A stretch of DNA of 64,000 bases from Streptomyces albogriseolus (GCA_014650475.1 BMVA01000002.1:434001-498000); one strand, 5' to 3'. Counted from the stretch's first letter, positions 26,022 through 34,691 are shown. Notes: a model not told the origin generated them from the sequence alone. Numbers and translations: made by a program.

Positions 26022-26866
26022 GCACGCCGACCACCCCCGCACGGCCCGCGGACCGCCAGGCCCGAGCGCTGCGCCTCGGCCCCCGCACCTGGCTGGCGCT
26101 GGCCCTGGTGAGCTTGGTGGGCGTGGCCGGCTTCGGCTGGCCGTTCCTCGCCCCGCCCGAGTCGGCGGTGAACGCGCACGAGGGCGACGCCCCGTGGCTG
26201 TTCGCCGGGCTGCTCGTGCTGCTGGTCGCCGTGGTGGCGGCGGCCCTGTCGGAGTCGGACCTGGGCGCGAAGGCGGTGGCGATGCTCGGCGTCCTCGCGG
26301 CGGCGGGCGCGGCCCTGCGCCCCGTGGGCGCGGGCACGGCCGGTCTTGAACCCATGTTCTTCCTGATGGTGCTCAGCGGCCGGGTCCTCGGCCCGGGGTT
26401 CGGCTTCGCCCTGGGCTCGGTCACGATGTTCGCGTCCGCGCTGCTCACCGGCGGGGTGGGCCCCTGGCTGCCGTTCCAGATGCTGGCGATGGGCTGGTTC
26501 ACCATGGGCGCGGGCTTCCTGCCCGGCCCGGACCGGCTGCGGGGCCGCAGGGAGGTGTGGATGCTCGCCGTGTACGGCTTCCTGGCCGCCTTCGCCTACG
26601 GCACGGCGATGAACCTGGCGGGCTGGACCTTCATGAGCTCGCTCGCCTCGAACATCTCCTTCGACGGCGACGACCCGGTGGCCGCCAACCTGGCCCGCTT
26701 CGTCGCGTACTGCCTGGCCACCTCCCTGGGCTGGGACCTGGGGCGGGCCGTGATCACGGTGGTGCTGACGCTGACCGTCGGCGCGACGGTGCTGCGGGCG
26801 CTGCGCCGCGCCACGCGCAGGGCCGCCTTCGAGGCGCCGGTCACATTCGGCGACGCCCCTCGGTGA
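26018..26866 (+). CDS. ECF transporter S (substrate-binding) component, probably corrinoid
   Basis: The protein has 282 residues with about seven hydrophobic segments and a disordered N-terminus. The segment GLEPMFFLMVLSGRVLGPGFGFALGSVTMFASALLTGGVGPWLPFQMLAMGW has the Gly/Pro-rich loops of S components that grip a vitamin (read as GRVLGPGFGFALGSVTMF and GVGPWLPFQMLAMGW). ATG 26018 overlaps the ATPase stop, making a five-gene coupled operon under the cobalamin riboswitch. Cobalamin or a precursor is therefore the likely substrate. A short hairpin (GGCGCG/CGCGCC, 26868-26881) follows the stop. Confidence 0.85.
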   Translation: MSTPTTPARPADRQARALRLGPRTWLALALVSLVGVAGFGWPFLAPPESAVNAHEGDAPWLFAGLLVLLVAVVAAALSESDLGAKAVAMLGVLAAAGAALRPVGAGTAGLEPMFFLMVLSGRVLGPGFGFALGSVTMFASALLTGGVGPWLPFQMLAMGWFTMGAGFLPGPDRLRGRREVWMLAVYGFLAAFAYGTAMNLAGWTFMSSLASNISFDGDDPVAANLARFVAYCLATSLGWDLGRAVITVVLTLTVGATVLRALRRATRRAAFEAPVTFGDAPR

Positions 26867-27169
26867 GGGCGCGTGCGCGCCGTGTGGGCGAGACGGTGAA
26901 GCACCCCACATGACCGGCGTCACATACGAAGGAGGGTCGTAGGCGGTCCGCGCGCCCCCTTACGGCCACGTGCGCGAAATCGGACGTTGCGGACATTGAA
27001 CCCGGGTCGCCTCCGACCATCGGTAGTAAAAGGGACCTTTGCGGGCGATCCGGGGATTTGCTTCTGTGGAGCAGTCGCCAGGCGCCGACGAACCCCACGG
27101 GTCGCGGCGCCGACGTATGCCCCCGCCGGACGGCGGGGCCGCCCCCTGCTTCCGACCGAAAGGCCGCCT
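26867..27169 (+). other. Intergenic region with structured leader of the transglycosylase gene
   Basis: These 303 bases hold no gene. TACGA/TCGTA arms flank a GGAGG at 26925-26941. A -10-like TAGTAA sits at 27024-27029 without a well-spaced -35. Downstream lie nested complementary segments: GGCGA...TCGCC enclosing TTGCT...AGCA (about 27043-27079), then GGCGCCG...CGGCGCC (about 27081-27111), then GCCCCCGCC/GGCGGGGC (about 27119-27139). This is a well-structured 5' leader. Cell-wall hydrolase genes in Streptomyces often have a c-di-AMP (ydaO) riboswitch, but I do not find its conserved blocks here, so its identity is open. Confidence 0.45.
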
Positions 27170-27598
27170 GTGTCCGCCGTTTCCCTCCTCCGCTCCGTCG
27201 CCACCCCGAAGAAGGCTGTGCTCGGCGCCGCCCTGACGGCCGCCACGTGCGGCACGCTGATCGCCGCCGCGCCCGCGCAGGCCGCGACCACGGCGGCCCC
27301 CGCCTCCGCCGCCTCGGCCCAGGCGACCGCGAAGAAGATGATCGGCAACTCGGCCGAGTTCCAGTGCTTCTCCAACATCGTGTCGCACGAGAGCGGCTGG
27401 AACCCGCAGGCCACCAACGCCTCCAGCGGCGCCTACGGCCTGGTCCAGGCGCTCCCGGCCTCGAAGATGGCCTCGGCCGGCTCCGACTGGAAGACCAACC
27501 CGGCCACCCAGATCAAGTGGGGCCTGGACTACATGAAGGACCGCTACGGCAGCGCCTGTGACGCCTGGTCCTTCTGGCAGGCCAACAACTGGTACTGA
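27170..27598 (+). CDS. Secreted lytic transglycosylase, SLT domain
   Basis: The protein has 142 residues. A signal peptide ends near APAQA|AT. The mature part is a minimal SLT (lysozyme-like) domain with the catalytic Glu in IVSHESGWNPQATNASSGAYGLVQ and the closing YMKDRYGSACDAWSFW. It resembles the short SLT proteins of Streptomyces that act during spore germination and growth, cutting the glycan backbone of peptidoglycan. GTG 27170 has GAAAGG six bases upstream; the longer reading upstream crosses the structured leader and was rejected. A strong terminator follows. Confidence 0.9.
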   Translation: MSAVSLLRSVATPKKAVLGAALTAATCGTLIAAAPAQAATTAAPASAASAQATAKKMIGNSAEFQCFSNIVSHESGWNPQATNASSGAYGLVQALPASKMASAGSDWKTNPATQIKWGLDYMKDRYGSACDAWSFWQANNWY

Positions 27599-27618
27599 CG
27601 AGCGTCACCCCTGATACC

Positions 27619-27657
27619 GAAGGCGGCGTCCCCCTGATCCCCGGGGCCGCCGCCTTC
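27619..27657. terminator. Terminator between converging genes
   Basis: GAAGGCGGCG and CGCCGCCTTC form a perfect 10-bp stem, with CCCC/GGGG pairing inside the loop. It lies 20 bases after the transglycosylase stop and just before the end of the converging gene. Confidence 0.8.
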
Positions 27658-27664
27658 GTCTGCC

Positions 27665-28336
27665 TCAGCCCAGGATCAGCGGCAGCCGCGCGGTGAGGCC
27701 GCCCAGGGCTGCGGTCTCGCCGGCGGTGGGCGCACGCCGGCCCGTGCCGGTCAACAGGGCGTCGGTGTCGGACAGTTCGCCGGGGAACGGGGCGTCCGCG
27801 ATCCGTTCCAGCGCCGTGCGGGCCGCCGCGAGGGTTCTGGCCGGGGGCCTCGGGGCGGAGGGCAGGCGGGCGATCAGGTCCAGGTGGTGCAGGGTCCATT
27901 CCAGGACGTACGCCGCGAGGTAGTCGCCGGCGGTCAGCACCTTGCCCTTGGTGCTCACCAGGGCTGCGGGGTCGGCCAGTTCCGCCGCCCGCCCGGCCGC
28001 GGAGCCCACGTCGTCCAGATGGAACTTCAGCAGCGCGGGGTCGCCGTACGCGGCGGCCAGCCGCGGGATCAGCGCGTCCAGCGGGTCGTCCCCGGTGGGC
28101 GGCTCCACGAGGTCCCAGTACGTCGTCGCGTCCGCCGTCGGCCCGGAGCCGGCCGGGGTGACGAGCGTGATGAGGACGTCCTGCGCGTCGGTGACGAGAT
28201 GGCGGACGAGGTCCCGCACCAGCCAGCCCCGGCAGCCGGACGGCTGGTCGAAGTCCTCGTCGGGGACGGCGGCGACGGCAGCCAGCAGCGCGCTCCAGCT
28301 GCGGGAGAAGTCACCGGTCACCACGTCACGCGCCAT
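27665..28336 (-). CDS. Maleylpyruvate isomerase/mycothiol-dependent (DinB-like) protein
   Basis: The protein has 223 residues in the four-helix DinB/MDMPI bundle: an opening like SWSALLAAVAAVPDEDFDQPSG, then GWLVRDLVRHLVTDAQDV with a metal His, and LEWTLHHLDLIARL with two more. Members use mycothiol and a divalent metal to isomerise or conjugate small electrophiles, and actinobacteria have many copies, so the substrate is unknown. ATG 28336 was chosen because TAGGAT sits seven bases upstream (leaderless). A longer reading begins in low-complexity sequence and was rejected. Confidence 0.78.
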   Translation of the reverse strand: MARDVVTGDFSRSWSALLAAVAAVPDEDFDQPSGCRGWLVRDLVRHLVTDAQDVLITLVTPAGSGPTADATTYWDLVEPPTGDDPLDALIPRLAAAYGDPALLKFHLDDVGSAAGRAAELADPAALVSTKGKVLTAGDYLAAYVLEWTLHHLDLIARLPSAPRPPARTLAAARTALERIADAPFPGELSDTDALLTGTGRRAPTAGETAALGGLTARLPLILG

Positions 28337-28401
28337 GCTCCGGATCCTAGGCGCGGCGCCCGCCGCGCCGCAGGGAATCCGGGCGCCCACGGGACGCGGC
28401 C

Positions 28402-29007
28402 CTAGATCTCCCCCACCGCCCGCAGCCACGCCGTGAAGTCCTCGATCAGCTCGGGAGGGTTGGCGGCCTCGGTGGCGTGCGCCTCCCAGCCGGGGTGGGC
28501 CATGTCGAAGACGACGACCGGCAGCGGGCGGCCGAGGACGCGCTCGATCACACCGTCGGCGTGCAGATGCCGGGCCAGGTCGATCACGGCGTCGCGGAAG
28601 TGCGCGCGCAGCAGTCCGGCGCGGGCGGCCACGTCCTCGTCGTCCAGCACCCGGTCGAGGTCGAACTCACCGTCGTACCAGGCGCCCAGGGCGCGCACCT
28701 CCTCGACGTACACCTGGCTGCCGACCGGGTCCTCGGGGACGTTGCCGAGGATCTCGAAGCCCTCGAGGAGCCAGTAGGCGTAGTTCCAGCGCGCCTCGCC
28801 GTCGTCGCCCGGGGTGTGCTCCCGTTCGTACTGGCTCTCGGTGTTGTACCCGATGGCCACGTACGGGCGGCGGTCGTCGTCGTCCACCCGCCAGATGCGG
28901 AAGGACAGGGCGTAGATCTCGGGCCTGAGTCCTGCGGGGAAGCGTTCGAGGACGCCGACGGCCGCGGTCCGCAGATGGGCGAGGAAGGTCTCCGGTCGAT
29001 CCGTCAC
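28402..29007 (-). CDS. Conserved hypothetical protein, possibly DUF4303-like
   Basis: The protein has 201 residues, is soluble and acidic, with no signal. It opens with a helix (TFLAHLRTAAVGVLERFPAG) and a strand-rich core (IYALSFRIWRVDDDDRRPYVAIGYNTESQYERE, in parts), then ARWNYAYWLLEGFEIL. The 'YALSF ... NTE' pattern recalls DUF4303 proteins of the SUKH-like immunity group, a tentative link. GTG 29007 follows a GGGATGCT stretch that could be a leaderless promoter. The gene stands alone between the isomerase-like gene and a membrane protein on the other strand. No toxin gene is seen beside it. Confidence 0.65.
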   Translation of the reverse strand: MTDRPETFLAHLRTAAVGVLERFPAGLRPEIYALSFRIWRVDDDDRRPYVAIGYNTESQYEREHTPGDDGEARWNYAYWLLEGFEILGNVPEDPVGSQVYVEEVRALGAWYDGEFDLDRVLDDEDVAARAGLLRAHFRDAVIDLARHLHADGVIERVLGRPLPVVVFDMAHPGWEAHATEAANPPELIEDFTAWLRAVGEI

Positions 29008-29088
29008 GGCAGCAGCATCCCATCCGTCAACGACAACGCACGGGACCCCCCTTGAGGAGTGAACGCGGGGGCGGAGTATGACGTCTTC

Positions 29089-30762
29089 ATGATCGTGCCT
29101 TCTGCCGACCTCGCCCTGCTCCGGCGGCCGGCCCCGGCCACGGAGCGGAGGCAGACCCTCCGCTCCTTCTGCCGGCGTCGTCGCGTACCGCTCCTGGCCA
29201 CCCTGGCCGTGCTGCCGCTGTACGCGCTGTGGTGGGCGGTGCTGGCGACCGGCGGCGGTGACCTGGCCGCCCAGGACGCGTGGGCGGGGTTCGCGGAGCG
29301 GCACGGCTCGTCGGCGTACAACCTGTTCTGGTACGGCGGCATGCACACCGCCAACTACAGCCTGATATCGCCGTACTTGATGGCGGCCGTCGGGGTGCGG
29401 GCGCTCACCGTGGCGTCCGGTCTCGCCGCCACCTGGATCGCGGCGGTGCTGGTGCGGCGGGTGGTGCCGCGCCGGCCGCTCGCGCCCGCGCTGCTCGCCG
29501 CGCTCGGCCTGTGGGGCAACGTGGCCTCGGGGCGCACCACGTTCGCCCTCGGGGTCGCCTTCGGACTGGCCGCGTGCCTGTACCTCACCGAGCACCTGAC
29601 CGAGCACCTGACCGGGCGCCCGACCCAGCGGAAACGTCTCTTCCTCATCGGTTCCCACGCCGCCCTCGCCACCATGGCGTCCCCGGTCGCGGGCCTGTTC
29701 CTCGCCGTGGTCGGCGCCGGGTACGCGCTGGTGCGGCGGCCGGGCCCCGCCGTCGCCCTGCTCGCCCCGCCCGCGCTGGTGGTGGGCGCGACCAGTGCGC
29801 TGTTCCCTTTCCAGGGCGAGCAGTTGATGCCCGCGGGCCGCATATGGATACCCGCGTCCCTCGGCCTCGCGGTCGCCGTGCTGTCCCCGCGGTCCTGGCG
29901 GGCGGCGCGGTGGAGCGGCGCCGTCTACGCGGCCGGGACCGTGCTGGTGTATCTGGTTCCGTCCCCCATCGGCACGAACGTCGAGCGGTTCGCCGAGTAC
30001 GCCGCCCCCGTCGCGCTGCTGGCGGCCCTCCTCGCGCAGCCGCGGCTGCGGCCGGTGCGCCGCGCCCTGCTCGTGGCGGCGCTGCTGTTCTCCGCCGGGT
30101 GGACCGGCAAGAAGACCGTCGACGACCTGAAGGTGTCCACCGACGTCCCGGCCTGGGCGGCGCAGACGGACGGCGTCGTGCGCGCCCTGGAGTCGCTGGG
30201 CGCCGACCGGACGCGGGTGGAGGCGGTGCCCGCCCGCAACCACCGGGAGGCGGTGGCGCTCGCCCCGCACGTGCATCTCGCGCGGGGCTGGAACCGGCAG
30301 CTCGACATGGAGCGGGCCCGGCTGTTCTACGACGGCTCGTTCTCCGCCGCCACCTACCGGGCGTGGCTGGACCGGTGGGCGGTCGGATTCGTCGTGCTGC
30401 ACGACGGCAAGCCCGACGGGTACGCCGAGGAGGAGGCGCGGCTGCTGCGGGAGCGGCGGCCCGACTGGCTGGTCCCGGTCTGGCGGGACGCGCACTGGGA
30501 GGTGTTCCGGGTCCGCGACGCGGTGCCGCTGGTGTCCGCGCCGGGGTCGGTGGTGCGGACCTCCGGCGCGGAACTGGTGCTGCGGGTGGCGCGGCCGGGC
30601 GCGGTGACCGTGCGGATCGCGTACTCGCCGTGGCTGCGGGTGGACGGCGGCGGGTGTCTGTCGCGCGCGGGCGAGTTCACCCGGCTCACCGTGTCCGCGC
30701 CCGGCGCGTACCGGATCAGCTCGGAGTACGGTCCTTCTCCGGCACCGGCTGCCCGCTGCTGA
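29089..30762 (+). CDS. Polytopic membrane protein with C-terminal extracytoplasmic domain
   Basis: The protein has 557 residues. About ten hydrophobic helices fill residues 35-345, followed by a soluble region of about 200 residues with WAVGFVVLHDG, WLVPVWRDAHWEVFRV and a final beta-rich part. This architecture fits a GT-C-like or lipid-carrier-dependent envelope enzyme, but no DxD-type catalytic loop is certain (candidates AAQDAWAGF and FPFQGE). ATG 29089 follows TATGAC by six bases (leaderless). A GTG at 29059 would add ten residues. Its 3' end overlaps the converging GT87-PAP2 gene by 47 bases. Confidence 0.72.
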   Translation: MIVPSADLALLRRPAPATERRQTLRSFCRRRRVPLLATLAVLPLYALWWAVLATGGGDLAAQDAWAGFAERHGSSAYNLFWYGGMHTANYSLISPYLMAAVGVRALTVASGLAATWIAAVLVRRVVPRRPLAPALLAALGLWGNVASGRTTFALGVAFGLAACLYLTEHLTEHLTGRPTQRKRLFLIGSHAALATMASPVAGLFLAVVGAGYALVRRPGPAVALLAPPALVVGATSALFPFQGEQLMPAGRIWIPASLGLAVAVLSPRSWRAARWSGAVYAAGTVLVYLVPSPIGTNVERFAEYAAPVALLAALLAQPRLRPVRRALLVAALLFSAGWTGKKTVDDLKVSTDVPAWAAQTDGVVRALESLGADRTRVEAVPARNHREAVALAPHVHLARGWNRQLDMERARLFYDGSFSAATYRAWLDRWAVGFVVLHDGKPDGYAEEEARLLRERRPDWLVPVWRDAHWEVFRVRDAVPLVSAPGSVVRTSGAELVLRVARPGAVTVRIAYSPWLRVDGGGCLSRAGEFTRLTVSAPGAYRISSEYGPSPAPAARC

Positions 30763-32785
30763 CCTCCTTCTTCCCCTCCTCCTCGGCCGCCGCCGTGACC
30801 GTGCGGGCCCGGGGTCCCTGGAACAGGTAGGTCAGGCCGAAGCCGCCGACGACGACGACCGCGCCGCCGGCCGCGTCCAGGATCCAGTGGTTGCCGGTGG
30901 CGACGATCGCGGCGGCCGTGAACAGCGGGTGCAGCAGCCCGAGGGCCTTCATCCACGCCCTGGGCGCGATGATCGCGATGACCAGGCCGCACCACAGCGA
31001 CCAGCCGAAGTGCAGCGAGGGCATCGCCGCGTACTGGTTGGTGAGCGCGGTCAGCGTGCCGTAGTCGGGCTGGGAGAAGTCCTGCACGCCGTGGACCGTG
31101 TCGATGATGCCGAGGTCCGGCATCAGGCGCGGCGGGGCCAGCGGGTACAGCCAGAAGCCGACCAGGGCGAGCAGGGTGGCGAAGCCGAGGGCGGAGCGCG
31201 CCCAGCGGTAGTGGACGGGGCGGCGCCAGTACAGCAGGCCGAGCACGGTCAGCGGCACGATGAAATGGAACGACGTGTAGTAGAAGTCGAAGAACTCCCG
31301 CAGCCAGCCGGTCTTCACCACGGCGTGGTTGACGGCGTGCTCGATGTCCAGGCGCAGCACGCGCTCCAGGTCGAGGATCTGCTGTCCGTGCTCCTCGGCG
31401 CGGGCGCGGCCCGCCTCGTTGCTGCCGCCGGTCGCGGCGAGGCGCACCTTGGCGTACGCGGCGTAGGTGACGCGGATGAGCAGCATCTCCAGCAGCAGGT
31501 TCGGCCTGATCAGCACCCGCCGCAGGAACGGCAGCAGCGGCACGAACGCGAACCGGGCCGGCACGGGCGGGGCGTACGGCGTGGGCACCGGGTCGCGGAA
31601 GTACGGCGAGGTGCGGCTGAGGAACGGCACGGCGGTGGCGGCGGCCAGCGCGGCGAGCAGCACCACGTTGTCCCGCAGCGGGTGCAGGAACGCCATGTTC
31701 GGCAGCATCATCTTGGCCGGCAGCGTCATCACCAGGACGACGGCGACGGGCCACACCAGCCGGTCGCGGGCCCGCTTGCCGACCCGGCCGACGACGGTGA
31801 GCAGCACCCACAGCAGCTGGTGCTGCCAGGCGGTCGGGGACACCGCTATGGCGGCGCACCCGGTGATGCCGACGGCGAGGAGCAGCTGGCCGTCACGGGC
31901 GTAGTGGACGGCGCGCCTCAGGCCGAGGGTCACGACGACGGCGCCCAGCAGCAGGACCAGGCCGATCTCCAGTGGGCCCGCGAGGCCGAGGCGGAGCAGC
32001 GCGCCGTGCAGGGACTGGTTGGCGAGGGCGTCGGCGGGGCCGCCGAGCCCGACGCCCGACAGGTGGTGCGCCCAGTAGGCGGCGGAGTCCTGCGGCATGG
32101 CGGCCCAGGCGAGCGCGGTGGCCGAGGCGAAGGTGACGGCGGTCACGGTGGCGGCCTGGCGGCGGCCGGTGAGCCACAGCAGCGGCGCGAAGAGCAGCAG
32201 GGTCGGCTGGAGGGCCGCCGCGACGCCGACGAGGACGCCGCCGGCCCGCTGGCCGTGGGCGACGAAGCAGCCGAGCAGGACGAGCAGCACCGGGATGATG
32301 CTGGTCTGGCCGAGCCAGAGGGTGTTGCGCACCGGCAGGGACATCATGAGCAGGCTGACCGCGACGGGCGCGGCGAGCAGCGCGGTGCGCCGGCCGACCG
32401 GCTGGGGCAGGGCGCGGGCGGCGATCAGCGCCAGCGCCACCACCAGCAGCAGGGTGCCGAAGGTCCAGCCCCAGCCGAGGGTCTGTTCGGCCGATCTGGT
32501 GAGCGGTTTGAGGACCAGCCCGCCGAAGGGCGTGCCGGTGAACTCGGTGGAGTCGTAGAGGGAGCCGCTGACGTGCAGCACGCCCTCGGGGCCCACCCAG
32601 GTCTCCAGGTCGGTCAGGCGTTCACCGCTCGGGGTGGTGAGGACGAGGGCGACCTGGCGCACCGCGAGGACGGCGGCGAGCAGCCACAGTCCGAGGCGTG
32701 CCGCCCGCAGCCGCGCCCGGGTGCCGCCCACGGCCGTCGCGCCGAACGCCTCGGCCGGTCGCCCACTGTGTTCCGCATTCGCCAC
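30716..32785 (-). CDS. Fusion of GT87-like mannosyltransferase and PAP2 phosphatase
   Basis: The protein has 689 residues. Residues about 20-400 form a GT-C-type polytopic transferase of the GT87 kind (LETWVGPEGVLHVSG, then RNTLWLGQTSIIPVLLVLLG). Residues about 430-670 are a PAP2 lipid phosphatase with AAMPSLHFGWSLW and TGNHWILDAAGG; the first KxxxxxRP motif is not evident, which is usual for this subgroup. A polyprenyl-phosphate sugar donor could be used by the first half and the lipid phosphate processed by the second. GTG 32785 has GGGAGG ten bases upstream; an upstream GTG at 32866 is possible. The end overlaps the converging gene by 47 bases. Confidence 0.82.
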   Translation of the reverse strand: MANAEHSGRPAEAFGATAVGGTRARLRAARLGLWLLAAVLAVRQVALVLTTPSGERLTDLETWVGPEGVLHVSGSLYDSTEFTGTPFGGLVLKPLTRSAEQTLGWGWTFGTLLLVVALALIAARALPQPVGRRTALLAAPVAVSLLMMSLPVRNTLWLGQTSIIPVLLVLLGCFVAHGQRAGGVLVGVAAALQPTLLLFAPLLWLTGRRQAATVTAVTFASATALAWAAMPQDSAAYWAHHLSGVGLGGPADALANQSLHGALLRLGLAGPLEIGLVLLLGAVVVTLGLRRAVHYARDGQLLLAVGITGCAAIAVSPTAWQHQLLWVLLTVVGRVGKRARDRLVWPVAVVLVMTLPAKMMLPNMAFLHPLRDNVVLLAALAAATAVPFLSRTSPYFRDPVPTPYAPPVPARFAFVPLLPFLRRVLIRPNLLLEMLLIRVTYAAYAKVRLAATGGSNEAGRARAEEHGQQILDLERVLRLDIEHAVNHAVVKTGWLREFFDFYYTSFHFIVPLTVLGLLYWRRPVHYRWARSALGFATLLALVGFWLYPLAPPRLMPDLGIIDTVHGVQDFSQPDYGTLTALTNQYAAMPSLHFGWSLWCGLVIAIIAPRAWMKALGLLHPLFTAAAIVATGNHWILDAAGGAVVVVGGFGLTYLFQGPRARTVTAAAEEEGKKEVSSGQPVPEKDRTPS

Positions 32786-33175
32786 GCCTCGTCGGCCTCC
32801 CGCCCCGTTGTCGCCCCGCGCGTCCCGTGCGGGGGTTGTGCCGTGCGCGGCCCAGGAGGCGCGCACCCCTCGACAAGGACGCCGGACACCGCCGCTTCAC
32901 CTGACGGCCCTCTCTCTTTTGTCCGGATGACGATAGTCCGCAGGGGATGCGGTTGCCTCGGGACGACGCGAGAAGGATCACAACCGGCCACCCTCGGCGG
33001 AGATCGCCGGGACCGCGACGTGCCTGCACACGGCACATTTCCGTGCAGTATGCATCGACTTTCGTACCGTACGTAACAGGGGAAACGCCGCCTATCGTCG
33101 CTGGCTTCGGCCCGCCCGACAGTGCCGCCGCGCGGACCCGCCCCTGTTCCCGACGAAAGGCAGGCGAGCGAAGTC
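32786..33175. other. Divergent promoter region, GT87-PAP2 and MHS transporter
   Basis: No gene is seen here. On the minus strand TATCGT (32935-32930) may be the -10 of the GT87-PAP2 gene. On the plus side CTGCAC/GTGCAG arms (33024-33029 and 33043-33048) flank an AT-rich centre and precede TATCGT-like sequence near 33092, a plausible start for the transporter transcript. Confidence 0.35.
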
Positions 33176-34612
33176 TTGTCGACTGCTCAGGTCGCCCCTC
33201 ACTCCGTCGCCCCCGGTCCCGCCGGCTCTCCCGCCCCCGGGAAGGCCGGTGCGGCACAGGCACCCGATCCCGCCGTCGGCCCCCCGACGGTCACCGACCC
33301 CGCGCTGGTCAAGCGCGCCGTGAAGGCGGCCGCGCTCGGCAACGCCATGGAATGGTTCGACTTCGGTGTCTACAGCTACATCGCCGTCACCCTCGGCAAG
33401 GTCTTCTTCCCCACGGGGAACGCCACCGCCCAGCTGCTGTCCACGTTCGGCGCCTTCGCCGCGGCCTTCCTGGTCCGCCCGCTCGGCGGCATGGTCTTCG
33501 GCCCGCTCGGCGACCGCGTGGGCCGCCAGAAGGTCCTCGCGCTCACGATGATCATGATGGCCGCGGGCACCTTTGCCATCGGCCTGATCCCCTCCTACGC
33601 CGCGATCGGCGTGGGCGCCCCGATCCTGCTGCTGGCGGCCCGCCTGGTGCAGGGCTTCTCCACCGGCGGCGAGTACGCGGGCGCCTCCACCTTCATCGCC
33701 GAGTACGCCCCCGACAAGCGGCGCGGCTTCCTCGGCAGCTGGCTGGAGTTCGGCACGCTCGCCGGGTACATCGGCGGCGCGGGCCTGGTGACCCTGATGA
33801 CGGCGCTGCTGTCCACCGACGACCTGCTCTCCTGGGGCTGGCGCATCCCGTTCCTGATCGCGGGCCCGATGGGCATCATCGGCCTCTACCTGCGCATGCG
33901 GCTGGAGGAGACACCCGCCTTCGCGGCCGAGGCCGCCAGGGCCGGGAGCGAGCGCCCGAAGGTGCCCCTGCGCGAGATGGTCACCGGCCAGTGGCGCGCG
34001 CTGCTGCTGTGCGTGGGCCTGGTGCTCGTCTTCAACGTCACCGACTACATGCTGCTGTCGTACATGCCGAGCTACCTCACCGGTGAGCTGGGCTACGACG
34101 CGACGCACGGCCTGGTCGTCGTGCTCGGCGTGATGGTGCTGATGATGGCCGTGCAGCCGTTCGTGGGCGCGCTGACCGACCGCGTGGGCCGCCGCCCGGT
34201 GATGGCGGCCGGCTGCGCGGGCTTCCTCGCGCTGTCCGTGCCGGCGCTGCTGCTGATCCGCGACGGCGGGCTGCTCGCGGTCGCCGCCGGCATGGGCGCG
34301 CTCGGCCTGCTGCTGGTCTGCTTCACCGCCGCGATGCCGTCCGCGCTGCCCGCCCTGTTCCCCACCCGGGTCCGCTACGGCTCGCTGTCGATCGGCTTCA
34401 ACGTCTCGGTGTCCCTCTTCGGCGGCACCACCCCGCTGGTGGTCACCGCGCTGATCGGCGCGACCGGCGACCTGATGATGCCCGCCTACTACATGATGGC
34501 GGCCGCCGTGATCGGCGGGTTCGCGGTGTGGCGCATGGCCGAGTCGGCCGGCCGCCCGCTGCCCGGCTCGCCCCCGTCGCTGGAGCCCGGGACACACCCG
34601 GAAAAGGTCTGA
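33176..34612 (+). CDS. MFS transporter of the metabolite:H+ symporter (ProP-like) family
   Basis: The protein has 478 residues and twelve helices. Family marks are ALGNAMEWFDFGVYSYIA in helix 1, LGDRVGRQKVL as motif A, and FSTGGEYAGASTFIAEYAP with RRGFLGSWLEFGT in helices 4-5, typical of proline/betaine and alpha-ketoglutarate symporters. The long C-terminal coiled coil of E. coli ProP is absent. The start is uncertain: TTG 33176 has AGGCGAG seven bases upstream; a GTG at 33122 would add 18 residues without a ribosome site. An osmolyte such as proline or betaine is the likely cargo, by family. Confidence 0.88.
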   Translation: MSTAQVAPHSVAPGPAGSPAPGKAGAAQAPDPAVGPPTVTDPALVKRAVKAAALGNAMEWFDFGVYSYIAVTLGKVFFPTGNATAQLLSTFGAFAAAFLVRPLGGMVFGPLGDRVGRQKVLALTMIMMAAGTFAIGLIPSYAAIGVGAPILLLAARLVQGFSTGGEYAGASTFIAEYAPDKRRGFLGSWLEFGTLAGYIGGAGLVTLMTALLSTDDLLSWGWRIPFLIAGPMGIIGLYLRMRLEETPAFAAEAARAGSERPKVPLREMVTGQWRALLLCVGLVLVFNVTDYMLLSYMPSYLTGELGYDATHGLVVVLGVMVLMMAVQPFVGALTDRVGRRPVMAAGCAGFLALSVPALLLIRDGGLLAVAAGMGALGLLLVCFTAAMPSALPALFPTRVRYGSLSIGFNVSVSLFGGTTPLVVTALIGATGDLMMPAYYMMAAAVIGGFAVWRMAESAGRPLPGSPPSLEPGTHPEKV

Positions 34613-34691
34613 CGGCCCAGGGCCGCGCCCCGTATCTTCGACAGCCGATCCGGCCGGGCAGGTCCGGCCGGCCCGACGGAAGGCACCCTGC

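Noticed and set aside
26987-27169. Longer N-terminus for the SLT transglycosylase
   Set aside because: It would cross the structured leader and put 61 residues before the signal peptide. GTG 27170 has a ribosome site.
27024-27169. c-di-AMP (ydaO) riboswitch in the transglycosylase leader
   Set aside because: Expected for this gene type, but the GGGGTGAAT-like block and the closing CAGCTAACC-like block are missing.
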